From NCBI GenBank assembly GCA_905210995.1, contig CAJLZE010000003.1:1-56966 (forward strand): a stretch of 56,966 bases of DNA, written 5' to 3'. Shown here piece by piece: positions 17,462-25,960 of this stretch. Source of the DNA: an uncultured Anaerotruncus sp. GTDB taxonomy: Bacteria; Bacillota; Clostridia; Oscillospirales; CAG-272. The position numbers were made by a program, and so were the translations under genes. The first letter of the stretch is position 1; every line of letters begins with the position of its first letter. The notes beneath the pieces were generated by a model. It saw only the letters and a list, made by a program, of their open reading frames with translations. It made no database searches and had not been told where the DNA came from.

Positions 17462-18106
17462 TTATACACCGAAAAGCGGCGCAAGCTCCGAGAGCGTTCG
17501 CACCTCGGCATCCGGCTGCATATCCGCATCGACGGGCGAAAAAAGGCAGAACTGCCCCGTGCGCACTCTGACGGTCATCATGCCGAGCGCGCGCGCGGGC
17601 TTTATGTCGTTATCGGGACGGTCACCCACCATCACCGCGCGCTGCGGCTCGCAGCCCGCTTTTTCGAGCGCGAGCAGAAAAATTGCGGGATCCGGCTTTT
17701 CGATCCCCACATCGGCACTTGATATCACAAGAGATATATAAGAGTCGAGCCCGAAACGGTGAAGCCGCTCTGCGGCTCCCGGGAGCTGATTGGCTATCAC
17801 CCCGAGCCTGTATTTTGCCGAAAGTCTGTCAAGCGTCTCCGCTGCGTCGGGATACGGCTTTTCGCACTCTCCGGTATACGGTACATATTTTGCGCCTATC
17901 CTGCGGCAGGCGCGGGAAAACGGCGGTCTGCCCTCGGCACCGAGTCTGTATGTAAGCTCTTCGAACTCGTCAACGCCGATCTCCTTTCCGCCATGCTCAG
18001 CAGCCTCGGCTATTGCAACAGCTGCGCGGCGGCGGTGCTCGTCCGACTCATCCACAAGGGTAAACCCCATGTCAAAAAATATCCACTCCGCATTTCTGAG
18101 ATCCAT
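17462..18106 (-). CDS. HAD-superfamily hydrolase
   Basis: 214 residues. Motif I is FFDMGFTL (nucleophile D12; the usual second Asp of DxD is Gly), motif II is around VISSADVG, motif III lysine in GIEKPDPAIF, motif IV VGDRPDNDI. The cap (residues ~20-90) is helical, as in the haloacid-dehalogenase/phosphoglycolate-phosphatase group. Likely a cytosolic phosphatase, substrate unknown. Own promoter (TTGAAA-17-TACAAT) and terminator, so monocistronic. Confidence 0.85.
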   Translation of the reverse strand: MDLRNAEWIFFDMGFTLVDESDEHRRRAAVAIAEAAEHGGKEIGVDEFEELTYRLGAEGRPPFSRACRRIGAKYVPYTGECEKPYPDAAETLDRLSAKYRLGVIANQLPGAAERLHRFGLDSYISLVISSADVGIEKPDPAIFLLALEKAGCEPQRAVMVGDRPDNDIKPARALGMMTVRVRTGQFCLFSPVDADMQPDAEVRTLSELAPLFGV

Positions 18107-18144
18107 CGGTACTGTAATACTCCTGTCGTTTTTTGATTATCATT

Positions 18145-18173
18145 ATTGTAGCACAGACTGCTGCAAATTTCAA
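18145..18173 (-). promoter_or_regulatory. Promoter of the HAD hydrolase gene
   Basis: Minus strand TTGAAA (18168-18173), 17-bp spacer, TACAAT (18145-18150). Confidence 0.65.
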
Positions 18174-18202
18174 CAGCGCGGCGCACCGCGCGGGAGGAAA
18201 AT

Positions 18203-18817
18203 ATGCGGGACGGATTTCTGAAGATCGGGCTTTTGCCGGCAATACTGATATTGATAATGATCGCATTCGAGCCTCCCGGAGTATCGCTGCCCTCCCTCAC
18301 CGCAGCGGTGATACACGAGTGCGGCCATCTGTTCGCGGCGCGGCTGCTGAAAATAGAGCTGCGTTCGCTTGACATCGGACCGCTCGGCGCGACCATAAGA
18401 ACGCGCGGCTCGCTGATATCATACGGATGTGAATGGCTGCTCTGCGCCGCGGGACCGGCAGCCAATCTCGCCTCCGGAGCCGCAGCATACATGATCTTTC
18501 ACGGGTCGGAAAGATTCACACCGGGCGGCACGGCGTTCGGCTTCTGCTCTGTTTCGCTCATGCTCGCGTTGCTGAACCTTCTGCCCGTCGAAGGTTTTGA
18601 CGGCGGAAGGATGCTTTACGCCGCTGTCGGGAGTCTTGCGGGACCGCGCGCCGCACGCGGTCTGCTCTCCTTCTGCTCGGTCATCTCACTTTGCGGACTG
18701 TGGATGCTCTCCGTCTATCTGCTGCTCAGATGGGGGGCGTCTTTGTCGCTTTTCATATTTTCGGCATCGGTGTTCTGCCGTATTTTCATTGAATCCGACG
18801 AACACGGCGGCATATAA
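18203..18817 (+). CDS. Site-2 metalloprotease, M50 family (SpoIVFB-like)
   Basis: 204 residues, largely hydrophobic. Zinc motif H38-E39-C-G-H42 in a membrane helix and the second metal motif N125-L-L-P-x4-D133-G, the S2P signature. At this short length, with no PDZ domain and the HExxH near the N-terminus, it resembles SpoIVFB, the intramembrane protease that cleaves pro-sigma-K, but generic M50 proteases of this size also occur in non-sporulation settings. GGAGG five bases before the ATG fixes the start. Divergent from the HAD gene. Confidence 0.75.
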   Translation: MRDGFLKIGLLPAILILIMIAFEPPGVSLPSLTAAVIHECGHLFAARLLKIELRSLDIGPLGATIRTRGSLISYGCEWLLCAAGPAANLASGAAAYMIFHGSERFTPGGTAFGFCSVSLMLALLNLLPVEGFDGGRMLYAAVGSLAGPRAARGLLSFCSVISLCGLWMLSVYLLLRWGASLSLFIFSASVFCRIFIESDEHGGI

Positions 18818-18982
18818 GAGCACTAGGTAATATTTATCAGAGGAATTTTGAGAACCGCAGAGGATTTTTGAGTTTTTTTGAGATTTTGCGGGTCTCGTTC
18901 GGTTTTTTGCGGGTTTTCGCGGGAAGATTCGGGTATATTTCAGATTTTTTCGATTTTTTCTGCGTTTTTTTTGAAAATACTA
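18818..18982. other. T-rich intergenic stretch before the pot operon
   Basis: No gene seen. The plus strand is very T-rich. GAGAACCGC (18849-18857) and GCGGGTCTC (~18889-18897) can pair with one mismatch and are followed by GTTCGGTTTTTTG, a plausible terminator for the M50 gene. Open frames here are low-complexity Phe-rich readings and not real genes. Confidence 0.4.
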
Positions 18983-19011
18983 TTGCATTTCGACTCATTA
19001 TCTGCTACAAT
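18983..19011 (+). promoter_or_regulatory. Promoter of the pot operon
   Basis: TTGCAT (18983-18988), 17-bp spacer, TACAAT (19006-19011). Transcription would start near 19018, leaving a ~160-nt untranslated leader. Confidence 0.7.
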
Positions 19012-19035
19012 ATGGGCGGAAAACGAGGTACGCAG

Positions 19036-19139
19036 GTACACACGGCTTTTTTACAAACCGCCAAGGCTCGGATAGCGTCCGCAACGGTCGCCCTCTCGGT
19101 GCCCTCGCGGTTTGTATTGCTTTTTTCCGTTGTGTGACA
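19036..19139 (+). promoter_or_regulatory. potA leader with intrinsic terminator: putative attenuator or riboswitch
   Basis: ACAAACCGC (19053-19061) and GCGGTTTGT (19107-19115) form a perfect 9-bp stem enclosing a 45-nt GC-rich segment, followed by ATTGCTTTTTT. Outside it, ACACACGG (~19039-19046) can pair with CCGTTGTGT (~19127-19135), nesting the terminator inside a second stem. A terminator in the 5' leader of a transporter operon implies conditional readthrough. I do not recognise it as a known riboswitch class. Ligand unknown; polyamines are the obvious guess. Confidence 0.55.
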
Positions 19140-19180
19140 TAGACCCGTTCCGAATTTTTTACACAAAGGAAAGTATCGGA

Positions 19181-20305
19181 ATGAACAATGAAAAGCTTGT
19201 AGAGCTTCGCTCAGTCTCCAAGGAATTCGACGGCGAGCAGGTGCTCCGCTCCGTCAGCCTCGACGTTCACAACGAGGAATTCGTCACTCTGCTCGGCCCC
19301 TCCGGCTGCGGCAAAACCACCACCCTCCGCATAATAGGCGGATTTGTCACCCCAGACTCGGGTGACGTCATCTTTGAGGGCAAACGCATCAACGACCTAC
19401 CTCCGTACAAACGACAGGTCAATACCGTTTTCCAACGCTATGCGCTCTTCCCTCACCTCAACGTCTACGAAAATATCGCCTTCGGTCTGCGTCTTAAAAA
19501 AATGTCGGACGCCGACATACGCACAGAAGTAAAACGTATGCTGTCGCTCGTAAATCTCAAGGGCTTTGAGACACGCAAAGTGACCAATCTCTCGGGCGGT
19601 CAGCAGCAGCGCGTGGCAATAGCACGCGCACTCATAAACCGTCCGCGCCTGCTCCTTCTCGATGAGCCGCTCGGCGCTCTTGACCTCAAGCTGCGCAAGG
19701 ATATGCAGATAGAGCTGAAGCAGATGCAGCGCCAGACCGGCATAACATTCATTTATGTTACGCACGATCAGGAGGAAGCCCTCTCTATGTCCGACACCAT
19801 AGTTGTAATGGCAGACGGTAAGATACAGCAGATAGGCACTCCCGAAAAAATATACAACGAGCCCGAAAACGCCTTCGTTGCGGATTTCATCGGCGAGTCG
19901 AACATCGTATCCGGTGTTATGAACGAGGACTATCTCGTGTCCTTCGCAGGTCAGAAGTTCCGCTGCGAGGACCGCGGCTTTGCCAAGAATGAGCCCGTTG
20001 ATGTCGTTGTACGCCCCGAGGATATCGACATAGTTCCCGTCGGAGAGAGCATGCTGACCGGTGAGGTCACCGGCGTGACCTTCAAGGGCGACTATTATGA
20101 GGTCATAGCCGACATTGACAATTTCAAATGGATGATCGAAACGACCGACCGCTTTGCGCCGGGGCAGACCATAGGCATATCCATCGACCCCAATGAGATA
20201 CAGGTCATGAGAAAGTCGGAATACTCCGGCAAGTTCGGCGATTATTCCACCTTCAGCGACGAAATGGATCACCTTTCCGATATTCCGGAGGAGGAAGAAG
20301 AATGA
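19181..20305 (+). CDS. potA: Spermidine/putrescine ABC transporter ATP-binding protein
   Basis: 374 residues from the ATG at 19181, chosen because AAAGGAAAG lies upstream; an in-frame ATG at 19112 falls inside the leader hairpin. Walker A GPSGCGKTT (39-47), Q-loop, signature LSGGQ (137-141), Walker B LLLLDEP (157-163), then a C-terminal TOBE-like domain (~260-350). Energises polyamine import at the membrane. First gene of potABCD; its stop overlaps the potB start (ATGA). Confidence 0.93.
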   Translation: MNNEKLVELRSVSKEFDGEQVLRSVSLDVHNEEFVTLLGPSGCGKTTTLRIIGGFVTPDSGDVIFEGKRINDLPPYKRQVNTVFQRYALFPHLNVYENIAFGLRLKKMSDADIRTEVKRMLSLVNLKGFETRKVTNLSGGQQQRVAIARALINRPRLLLLDEPLGALDLKLRKDMQIELKQMQRQTGITFIYVTHDQEEALSMSDTIVVMADGKIQQIGTPEKIYNEPENAFVADFIGESNIVSGVMNEDYLVSFAGQKFRCEDRGFAKNEPVDVVVRPEDIDIVPVGESMLTGEVTGVTFKGDYYEVIADIDNFKWMIETTDRFAPGQTIGISIDPNEIQVMRKSEYSGKFGDYSTFSDEMDHLSDIPEEEEE

Positions 20306-21135
20306 CCCGCAAAAAAGACTTCTTCCGTTCGGCTGCGGCTGCGCCGCACATCGTGTGGATGGTGCTTTTCATAGTCGCCCCGCTTCTGTTCGTTATCTAC
20401 TACGCATTCACCGACAGTGAGGGAAAGTTCACATTTGACAACATCACCTCGCTTGCCGATTATTCCGAGACGTTTCTGCTCTCGGTATGCTTTGCGATAA
20501 TCGCCACCGTCGTGTGCCTTCTTGTCGCATATCCGCTTGCATACGCAATCTCACGCACCGGCGCACGCACACAAAGGGCTCTTCTTATGCTTGCCATGCT
20601 GCCGATGTGGATGAACCTGCTCATACGCACATATTCCATGCTCGCCATCCTTGACGACGGCGGATTTGTAAACCGTCTCATAACCTCTCTCGGTCTGCCC
20701 GAGATACATTTCATAGGCACTCCCGGAGCGGTCATATTCGGAATGGTATACAACTTCTTCCCGTATATGCTGCTCCCCATCTACACCTCCATGTCAAAAA
20801 TGGATGTCCGCCTTATCGAAGCGGCGCAGGATCTCGGCTGCAACAGCCTCGGTGTGCTCCGCAACGTGATATTCCCTCTCTCCGCCTCCGGCGTTCTCTC
20901 CGGAGTCACGATGGTATTTGTTCCGTCGATCAGCACCTTCTACATCTCGCAAAAGCTCGGCGGCGGCACGTTCGACCTCATCGGTGATACGATAGAGCGC
21001 CAGTTCCAGCGCCCCGACACATATAATGTCGGAGCCGCGATATCTCTCGTAATGATGATCCTTATCCTCATCTCGATCGCGATAATGAATCACTTTGCGG
21101 GCGACAACAGCGCAGACGGAGGTGTAATGGTATGA
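20302..21135 (+). CDS. potB: Spermidine/putrescine ABC transporter permease PotB
   Basis: 277 residues with six predicted helices and the EAA-loop EAAQDLGCNSLGVLRNVIFP that docks on PotA. Starts at an ATG overlapping potA by four bases and ends overlapping potC by four, so translation is coupled. Confidence 0.92.
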   Translation: MTRKKDFFRSAAAAPHIVWMVLFIVAPLLFVIYYAFTDSEGKFTFDNITSLADYSETFLLSVCFAIIATVVCLLVAYPLAYAISRTGARTQRALLMLAMLPMWMNLLIRTYSMLAILDDGGFVNRLITSLGLPEIHFIGTPGAVIFGMVYNFFPYMLLPIYTSMSKMDVRLIEAAQDLGCNSLGVLRNVIFPLSASGVLSGVTMVFVPSISTFYISQKLGGGTFDLIGDTIERQFQRPDTYNVGAAISLVMMILILISIAIMNHFAGDNSADGGVMV

Positions 21136-21962
21136 AACATCTCTCACGCGTGTTTATTGCGATCTGCTTTATCATCCTCTATGCCCCGATACTTGTGCTC
21201 ATGCTCTTCTCCTTCAACAGCACCGCAAGCACGGGAGTATTCTCCGGCTTTTCGCTCTACTGGTACGGTGAGCTGTTCAAAAGCGGAGACGTGTTCAATG
21301 CTTTAAGGAACACACTGATACTCGCCGTCACCTCGTCACTCACGGCGACCGTCATAGGCACCTGCGCCGCTGTGGGTCTTGACCGTATGCGCTCACGCCG
21401 TATGCGCGGCATAGTAAGCTCGGTCACGAACGTCCCGATGATGAACCCCGATATCGTAACCGGCGTTTCGATGATGCTTCTGTTCGTTTTCGTCGGTACC
21501 CTCATCGGCGCTACCGAGGACAAGCTCAACTTCTGGACTCTATTCATCGCGCACGTCACCTTCAACCTGCCCTATGTCATACTCAATGTTTCGCCCAAGC
21601 TCCGCCAGATGGACCGCAACCTGCCCGAAGCCGCACTTGACCTCGGCTGCACACCGCTCCAGTCATTTTTCAAGGTAGAGCTCCCCGCGATACTGCCCGG
21701 CGTTCTCAGCGGACTTATCATGGCGTTCACCCTGTCGCTCGACGACTTCGTGATAAGCTATTTCACCTCGGGCAGCGACTTCCAGACGCTCCCCATACTC
21801 ATCTATTCGATGACGAAAAAGGAAGTCAAGCCGGACATTTACGCGCTTTCTACCCTTATCATCATCACGATCCTTGTCCTTCTGCTACTCTCCAACTTCA
21901 TCGGCAGCCGTTCCGATGCGCACGGGAAAAGCAAAAAGGCAAAAAAGGAGGCGGGCAACTGA
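21132..21962 (+). CDS. potC: Spermidine/putrescine ABC transporter permease PotC
   Basis: 276 residues, about six helices, EAA-loop EAALDLGCTPLQSFFKVELP followed by the family-typical SLDDFVISYFTSG. Overlaps potB by four bases and potD by one. Ends with a lysine-rich tail (SKKAKKEAGN). Confidence 0.92.
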   Translation: MKHLSRVFIAICFIILYAPILVLMLFSFNSTASTGVFSGFSLYWYGELFKSGDVFNALRNTLILAVTSSLTATVIGTCAAVGLDRMRSRRMRGIVSSVTNVPMMNPDIVTGVSMMLLFVFVGTLIGATEDKLNFWTLFIAHVTFNLPYVILNVSPKLRQMDRNLPEAALDLGCTPLQSFFKVELPAILPGVLSGLIMAFTLSLDDFVISYFTSGSDFQTLPILIYSMTKKEVKPDIYALSTLIIITILVLLLLSNFIGSRSDAHGKSKKAKKEAGN

Positions 21963-23188
21963 TGAAAAGCATCAAAAAAACTATTGCGGTGATCCTTGCC
22001 GCCGTCGTTCTCGCCGCGGTCTCGGCTCCGCTCCTCACATCCTGCGGGAGTGACGGCGCGGTAACGCTCAACGTCTATAACTGGGGCGAATATATTTCCG
22101 ACGGCTCGGAGGATTCGTTTGACACGAACGCCGAATTTGAAAAATGGTATTTTGAGAACTACGGCAAAAAGGTAAAGGTCAACTATACCACATATGCCTC
22201 AAACGAGGATATGTACGCCAAGCTCAAAAGCGGCGCGGTGAAATATGACATCATAGTACCCTCCGACTATATGATAGAGCTGATGATAGAGGAGGATATG
22301 CTCGAGGAGATCAACTTCGCAAACATTCCGAACTATCGGTATATCGCCGACGAATACCGCGGACTTTTCTATGACCCCGACGACAAATATTCGGTACCAT
22401 ACACCTACGGCATGGTAGGGATCATCTACAACACCTCTATGGTAGAGGGCACGCCCGAAAGCTGGAATCTTATGTGGGACGAAAACTACCGCGGAAAGAT
22501 ACTCAACTTCAACAACCCGCGCGACGCATTCGGAACAGCCATGTACCGGCTCGGCATCGACGTCAACACTACGTCGCACGCCGACTGGGATGCGGCATAC
22601 GAGGCGCTGAAAGAGCAGAAGCCGCTGGTGCAGAGCTATGTCATGGATGAGGTCTTCAACAAAATGAAGGGTGCCTCAGCCGCGATCGCGCCCTACTACG
22701 CGGGCGATTTTCTGACCATGTACGGAGACAATGAGGATCTTGCCTTCTATTATCCCAAGGAGGGTACAAACGTCTTTGTCGATGCCGTGTGCATCCCCAA
22801 GGGAACACAGCACAAAGACATCGCAGAGGCATATATAAACTTCCTGCTCTCCGAGGAACCGGCTGTCGCAAATGCCGAATACATCGGATACGCCTCGCCC
22901 AATACTCTCGTGCGCGAAAGTGAGGATTACGCCGAGGCAATGAATGAGATGCACCCCGACGCATACAACATCCTTTACCCCGACAACGTGGATTTTCTCG
23001 CCACTTACTATCAGAATCTTTCAAACGAAACGCGTGATTACATGAATTCGCGCTGGGAGGATCTGAAGATAGAAAGCTCTGTCGGCGGAGGCATCTATAT
23101 CACGAGCGCCGTGATACTTGTACTGCTTGCGATATGGGCGGGCGCCAATGCGATAAAGAAGAAATACCGCGCAAGATTCTACGAATAA
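21962..23188 (+). CDS. potD: Spermidine/putrescine-binding protein with both lipoprotein and C-terminal membrane anchors
   Basis: 408 residues. Lipobox LTSC with C28, then a PotD-type binding domain beginning NVYNWGEYIS, including the family motif YTYGMVGIIYN. The last ~34 residues are an extra transmembrane helix (GGGIYITSAVILVLLAIWAG) and a basic tail (KKKYRARFYE), so the binding domain may be anchored twice or held close to the permease. The start codon overlaps the potC stop. Confidence 0.88.
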   Translation: MKSIKKTIAVILAAVVLAAVSAPLLTSCGSDGAVTLNVYNWGEYISDGSEDSFDTNAEFEKWYFENYGKKVKVNYTTYASNEDMYAKLKSGAVKYDIIVPSDYMIELMIEEDMLEEINFANIPNYRYIADEYRGLFYDPDDKYSVPYTYGMVGIIYNTSMVEGTPESWNLMWDENYRGKILNFNNPRDAFGTAMYRLGIDVNTTSHADWDAAYEALKEQKPLVQSYVMDEVFNKMKGASAAIAPYYAGDFLTMYGDNEDLAFYYPKEGTNVFVDAVCIPKGTQHKDIAEAYINFLLSEEPAVANAEYIGYASPNTLVRESEDYAEAMNEMHPDAYNILYPDNVDFLATYYQNLSNETRDYMNSRWEDLKIESSVGGGIYITSAVILVLLAIWAGANAIKKKYRARFYE

Positions 23189-23203
23189 AAAAGGAGACGG
23201 CAC

Positions 23204-23926
23204 ATGAACGCACGCAAAACACTTTCAAGAATACTCACCGGTCTCATATTCATTGTGATCGGCATCGGCTACGTTGGCAAATTTGCAGGCATATGGCCGG
23301 AATTCACTGTTTTCTTCCCCGGTTGGTGGACACTTTTCATCATCATCCCCATGCTCTTCTCGGTCGTGAACGACGGCCCTGGAGTGTTCAATGTGGCTGT
23401 TCTTCTGATCGGAGTAGCTCTGCTGCTTTCAAACGACGCATACGGGATCATAGAATTCAAGCAGTTCATCTGGATAGCGCTTGCAGCCCTTCTGATCCTT
23501 ATCGGGATACGCATCATCTTTGAGCCTTCGATACGCCGCGCAAAGTACAACCGCACTCTGCGGGCAACACAGCCGGAAGGCACATACTACGCCGACTCCG
23601 ACGGAAAAAAGAAGGTGAATATCAACTTTTCAAGCTCCACCGAAAATTTCGACGGTCAGGTCTTTGAAGGTGCCGATGCCTCGGTGTCCTTCGGCGAGAT
23701 CACCCTCGACCTGCGCGGAGCGACCTTCACGCACGACACCGCCATCAACGCAAATGCTTCGTTCGGAACAGTGAAGATACTTCTCCCCGCCAACATCAAT
23801 ATAAAGCTTGAAACATCATCACTGTTCGGCGCGGTCAACAACCGCCATATCAATCCCGCACAAAGCGGGCTGCCCACGGTCTTTATCAATGCCGGCGCAT
23901 CATTCGGTTCGGTAGATATAAGCTGA
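23204..23926 (+). CDS. LiaF-like membrane protein
   Basis: 240 residues: about four helices in the first ~110 (LiaF transmembrane domain with GWWTLFIIIPMLFS), then a beta-helical C-terminal part (NFSSSTENFDGQVFEGADAS ... NASFGTVKILLPANI ... FGAVNN) like the cell-wall-active-antibiotic response domain of LiaF/YvqF. It follows potD by 15 bp with its own AAAAGGAG, so it is in the pot operon; the nearby two-component system is BceRS-like, not LiaRS, so the LiaF name is by fold only. Confidence 0.78.
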   Translation: MNARKTLSRILTGLIFIVIGIGYVGKFAGIWPEFTVFFPGWWTLFIIIPMLFSVVNDGPGVFNVAVLLIGVALLLSNDAYGIIEFKQFIWIALAALLILIGIRIIFEPSIRRAKYNRTLRATQPEGTYYADSDGKKKVNINFSSSTENFDGQVFEGADASVSFGEITLDLRGATFTHDTAINANASFGTVKILLPANINIKLETSSLFGAVNNRHINPAQSGLPTVFINAGASFGSVDIS

Positions 23927-23976
23927 CCGCAAGGCAAACAAACGGCAGGCCCCGCAGGCAATGCCGTATGCGTAAA

Positions 23977-24020
23977 ACAAGTGTGGACCGCGCTGTGGCG
24001 CGGTCCACACTTGTTTTTTT
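23977..24020 (+). terminator. Terminator of the pot operon
   Basis: Perfect 17-bp stem (ACAAGTGTGGACCGCGC and complement), loop TGTG, then TTTTTTT. Confidence 0.95.
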
Positions 24021-24039
24021 GCTTCCGGTGTGATATAAT
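24012..24039 (+). promoter_or_regulatory. Promoter of bceRS-like operon
   Basis: TATAAT at 24034-24039 with TTGTTT (24012-24017) 16 bp upstream, partly inside the preceding terminator tail. Confidence 0.5.
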
Positions 24040-24116
24040 TATGGCAAAAAGGATCGTCGGTCACGGCGTGAGAACAATGCGGCAGCAAAGGAAATGCCGA
24101 GTGCGGAGGTGCGTCA

Positions 24117-24788
24117 ATGTACAGACTTATGATAATCGAAGATGACGCCGGGATCGCCGGTGCCGTTGCCGGATATGCGGCGTCGTGGGACTTTGAAATC
24201 CGCTGCGCCGAAAACTTCCGTAACATCGTCGGCGAATTCGCCGAATTTCAGCCGCACATCGTGCTGTTGGATATTTCGCTTCCCTTCTTCAACGGATACC
24301 ACTGGTGCGGAGAGATACGCAAGGTGTCAAACGTGCCCATCATTTTCATCTCCTCGGCATCCGACAACATGAACATAGTAATGGCAATGACAATGGGCGG
24401 CGACGATTTCATAGCCAAGCCCTTCGACCTGTCGGTGCTTATGGCAAAGGTACAGGCGCTTTTGCGCCGTTCGTATGACTTTGCACCATCGGCTCCGGTG
24501 CTTGAATACCGCGGCGCCATACTCAGCACCGGCGACAACACGCTGACATACAAGGGAGACAAGATACCTCTCACAAAAAACGAATACCGCATTCTTCTCT
24601 GCCTCATGGAGTGCCGCGGCAAGGTCGTCAGCCGCGAAAAGCTGATGGAACGCCTGTGGGAGACGGATGCATTCGTGGATGAAAACACGCTGACGGTAAA
24701 TGTGAACCGCCTGCGCAGAAAGCTTGACGCAGCAGATCTCGGCGGTTTTATAACAACAAAATTCGGGGTGGGATATATCATTGAGTGA
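24117..24788 (+). CDS. bceR: OmpR-family response regulator (BceR-like)
   Basis: 223 residues. Receiver domain with acidic pocket EDD (8-10), phosphoacceptor D52 (LLDISLP) and K101 (AKPFD); C-terminal winged helix with LTKNEYRILLCLMECRGKVV and VNRLRRKLD ending in TKFGVGYIIE. Located directly before a short sensor kinase and a BceAB-type ABC transporter, the standard module for sensing cell-wall-acting peptide antibiotics. The stop overlaps the kinase start by eight bases. Confidence 0.88.
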   Translation: MYRLMIIEDDAGIAGAVAGYAASWDFEIRCAENFRNIVGEFAEFQPHIVLLDISLPFFNGYHWCGEIRKVSNVPIIFISSASDNMNIVMAMTMGGDDFIAKPFDLSVLMAKVQALLRRSYDFAPSAPVLEYRGAILSTGDNTLTYKGDKIPLTKNEYRILLCLMECRGKVVSREKLMERLWETDAFVDENTLTVNVNRLRRKLDAADLGGFITTKFGVGYIIE

Positions 24789-25803
24789 ACCGAAAAAACA
24801 CGACGGACGTGACGTATACGAATTTTTTCTGAAATATCTCCGCGCGCGGCGCATTGGGATCATAGCATATGCCGTCTGCTGCGCGATATTCGCGTTGACA
24901 TTCGCGCTTTACCGCCTCCCCGTTATGGCAGTGCTCTACCCTCTGCTGCTTTCGGCGATAATCTCCGCGTGCGCCGTCGCTTGCAGCTTTTCGCGCGCTC
25001 TCGATCGTCACCGCAGGCTTTGTGAAATAAAAAAACTCACCGCCGCAACGCTGTCGGAGCTGCCCCCGCTTACGTACGACACCGACGAGGATTACGCGGA
25101 TATCATAGAAATGCTCCGCCGCGAGGCGATCGTGACGGGCGAACGGGCGCTCGGGCAGCACCGCGACACGGTGGATTATTACACGGTATGGGCACATCAG
25201 ATAAAAACTCCGATAGCCTCAATGCGGCTGACGCTCTCCGGCGAGGATTCGGACCTCTCTCGCCGGCTCTCGTCAGAGCTTTCACGCATTGAGCAATATG
25301 TGGAGATGGTGCTCGCATACCTGCGGCTCGACTCCGAGTCGGGCGATTATGTCTTTCGCGAATACGACCTTGATGCGATAGTGCGGCGTTCGGTGCGCCG
25401 CTTTTCGGGTGACTTCATTACGAAAAAACTGAGGCTCGAATATTCACCCATCTCAAAAAAGATCGTGACCGACGAAAAATGGCTGTCGTTCGTCATAGAG
25501 CAGGTGCTGTCAAACGCACTCAAATACACCCGCCGCGGAAGCGTGAGCATATACATGGACGGCGACCGCCTGATAATAAAGGATACGGGCATAGGGATAG
25601 CGCCGGAGGATCTGCCGCGCATATTCGAAAAGGGCTACACCGGCTGCAACGGACGCACGGATATGCGTGCCAGCGGCATAGGGCTTTACCTCTGCCGCCG
25701 CATATGCGAAAAGCTGTCCGTCGGCATCAGCGCCGAGTCGTTGCCCGGCGCCGGCACCTCGGTAATACTCGACGTGAGCCAGTATGAGCTGCGCGCGGAA
25801 TGA
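24781..25803 (+). CDS. bceS: Intramembrane-sensing histidine kinase (BceS-like)
   Basis: 340 residues from a TTG codon at 24781 within the end of the regulator gene (GGGGTGG upstream). Two helices (~24-44, ~48-70) with almost no extracellular loop, then H139 in YTVWAHQIKTPIASM, N-box EQVLSNALKYT, G1 DTGIGIAPEDL and SGIGLYL. Kinases of this kind do not bind antibiotic directly; flux through the partner transporter signals to them. Confidence 0.88.
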   Translation: MSEPKKHDGRDVYEFFLKYLRARRIGIIAYAVCCAIFALTFALYRLPVMAVLYPLLLSAIISACAVACSFSRALDRHRRLCEIKKLTAATLSELPPLTYDTDEDYADIIEMLRREAIVTGERALGQHRDTVDYYTVWAHQIKTPIASMRLTLSGEDSDLSRRLSSELSRIEQYVEMVLAYLRLDSESGDYVFREYDLDAIVRRSVRRFSGDFITKKLRLEYSPISKKIVTDEKWLSFVIEQVLSNALKYTRRGSVSIYMDGDRLIIKDTGIGIAPEDLPRIFEKGYTGCNGRTDMRASGIGLYLCRRICEKLSVGISAESLPGAGTSVILDVSQYELRAE

Positions 25804-25807
25804 CATC

Positions 25808-25881
25808 TTACGAAAATGTTAGATTTGCCCCGGGAAATGTAAGGCAATATCATTGCCCTGCATTTCCCTTTTCGGTATAAT
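25808..25881 (+). promoter_or_regulatory. bceAB-like promoter with candidate BceR site
   Basis: TTGCCC (25853-25858), 17-bp spacer, TATAAT (25876-25881). Upstream, TTACG-AAAA-TGTTA (25808-25821) resembles the TnACA-N4-TGTAA half-site pair described for BceR-type regulators with one mismatch per arm; GGCAAT-ATC-ATTGCC (25844-25858) is a perfect inverted repeat over the -35. A separate promoter fits drug-induced transporter expression. Confidence 0.55.
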
Positions 25882-25960
25882 TAATGCGTAAGAAAAATTC
25901 GGTATTTACGCATCGCATTCCGCCGTGACAATGCGGAAAGCAAAAAGGAGAAAACAGTAA

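Noticed and set aside
18868..19137. Phe-rich 89-codon frame before potA
   Set aside because: Lies in T-rich DNA across the pot promoter and leader hairpin; low complexity.
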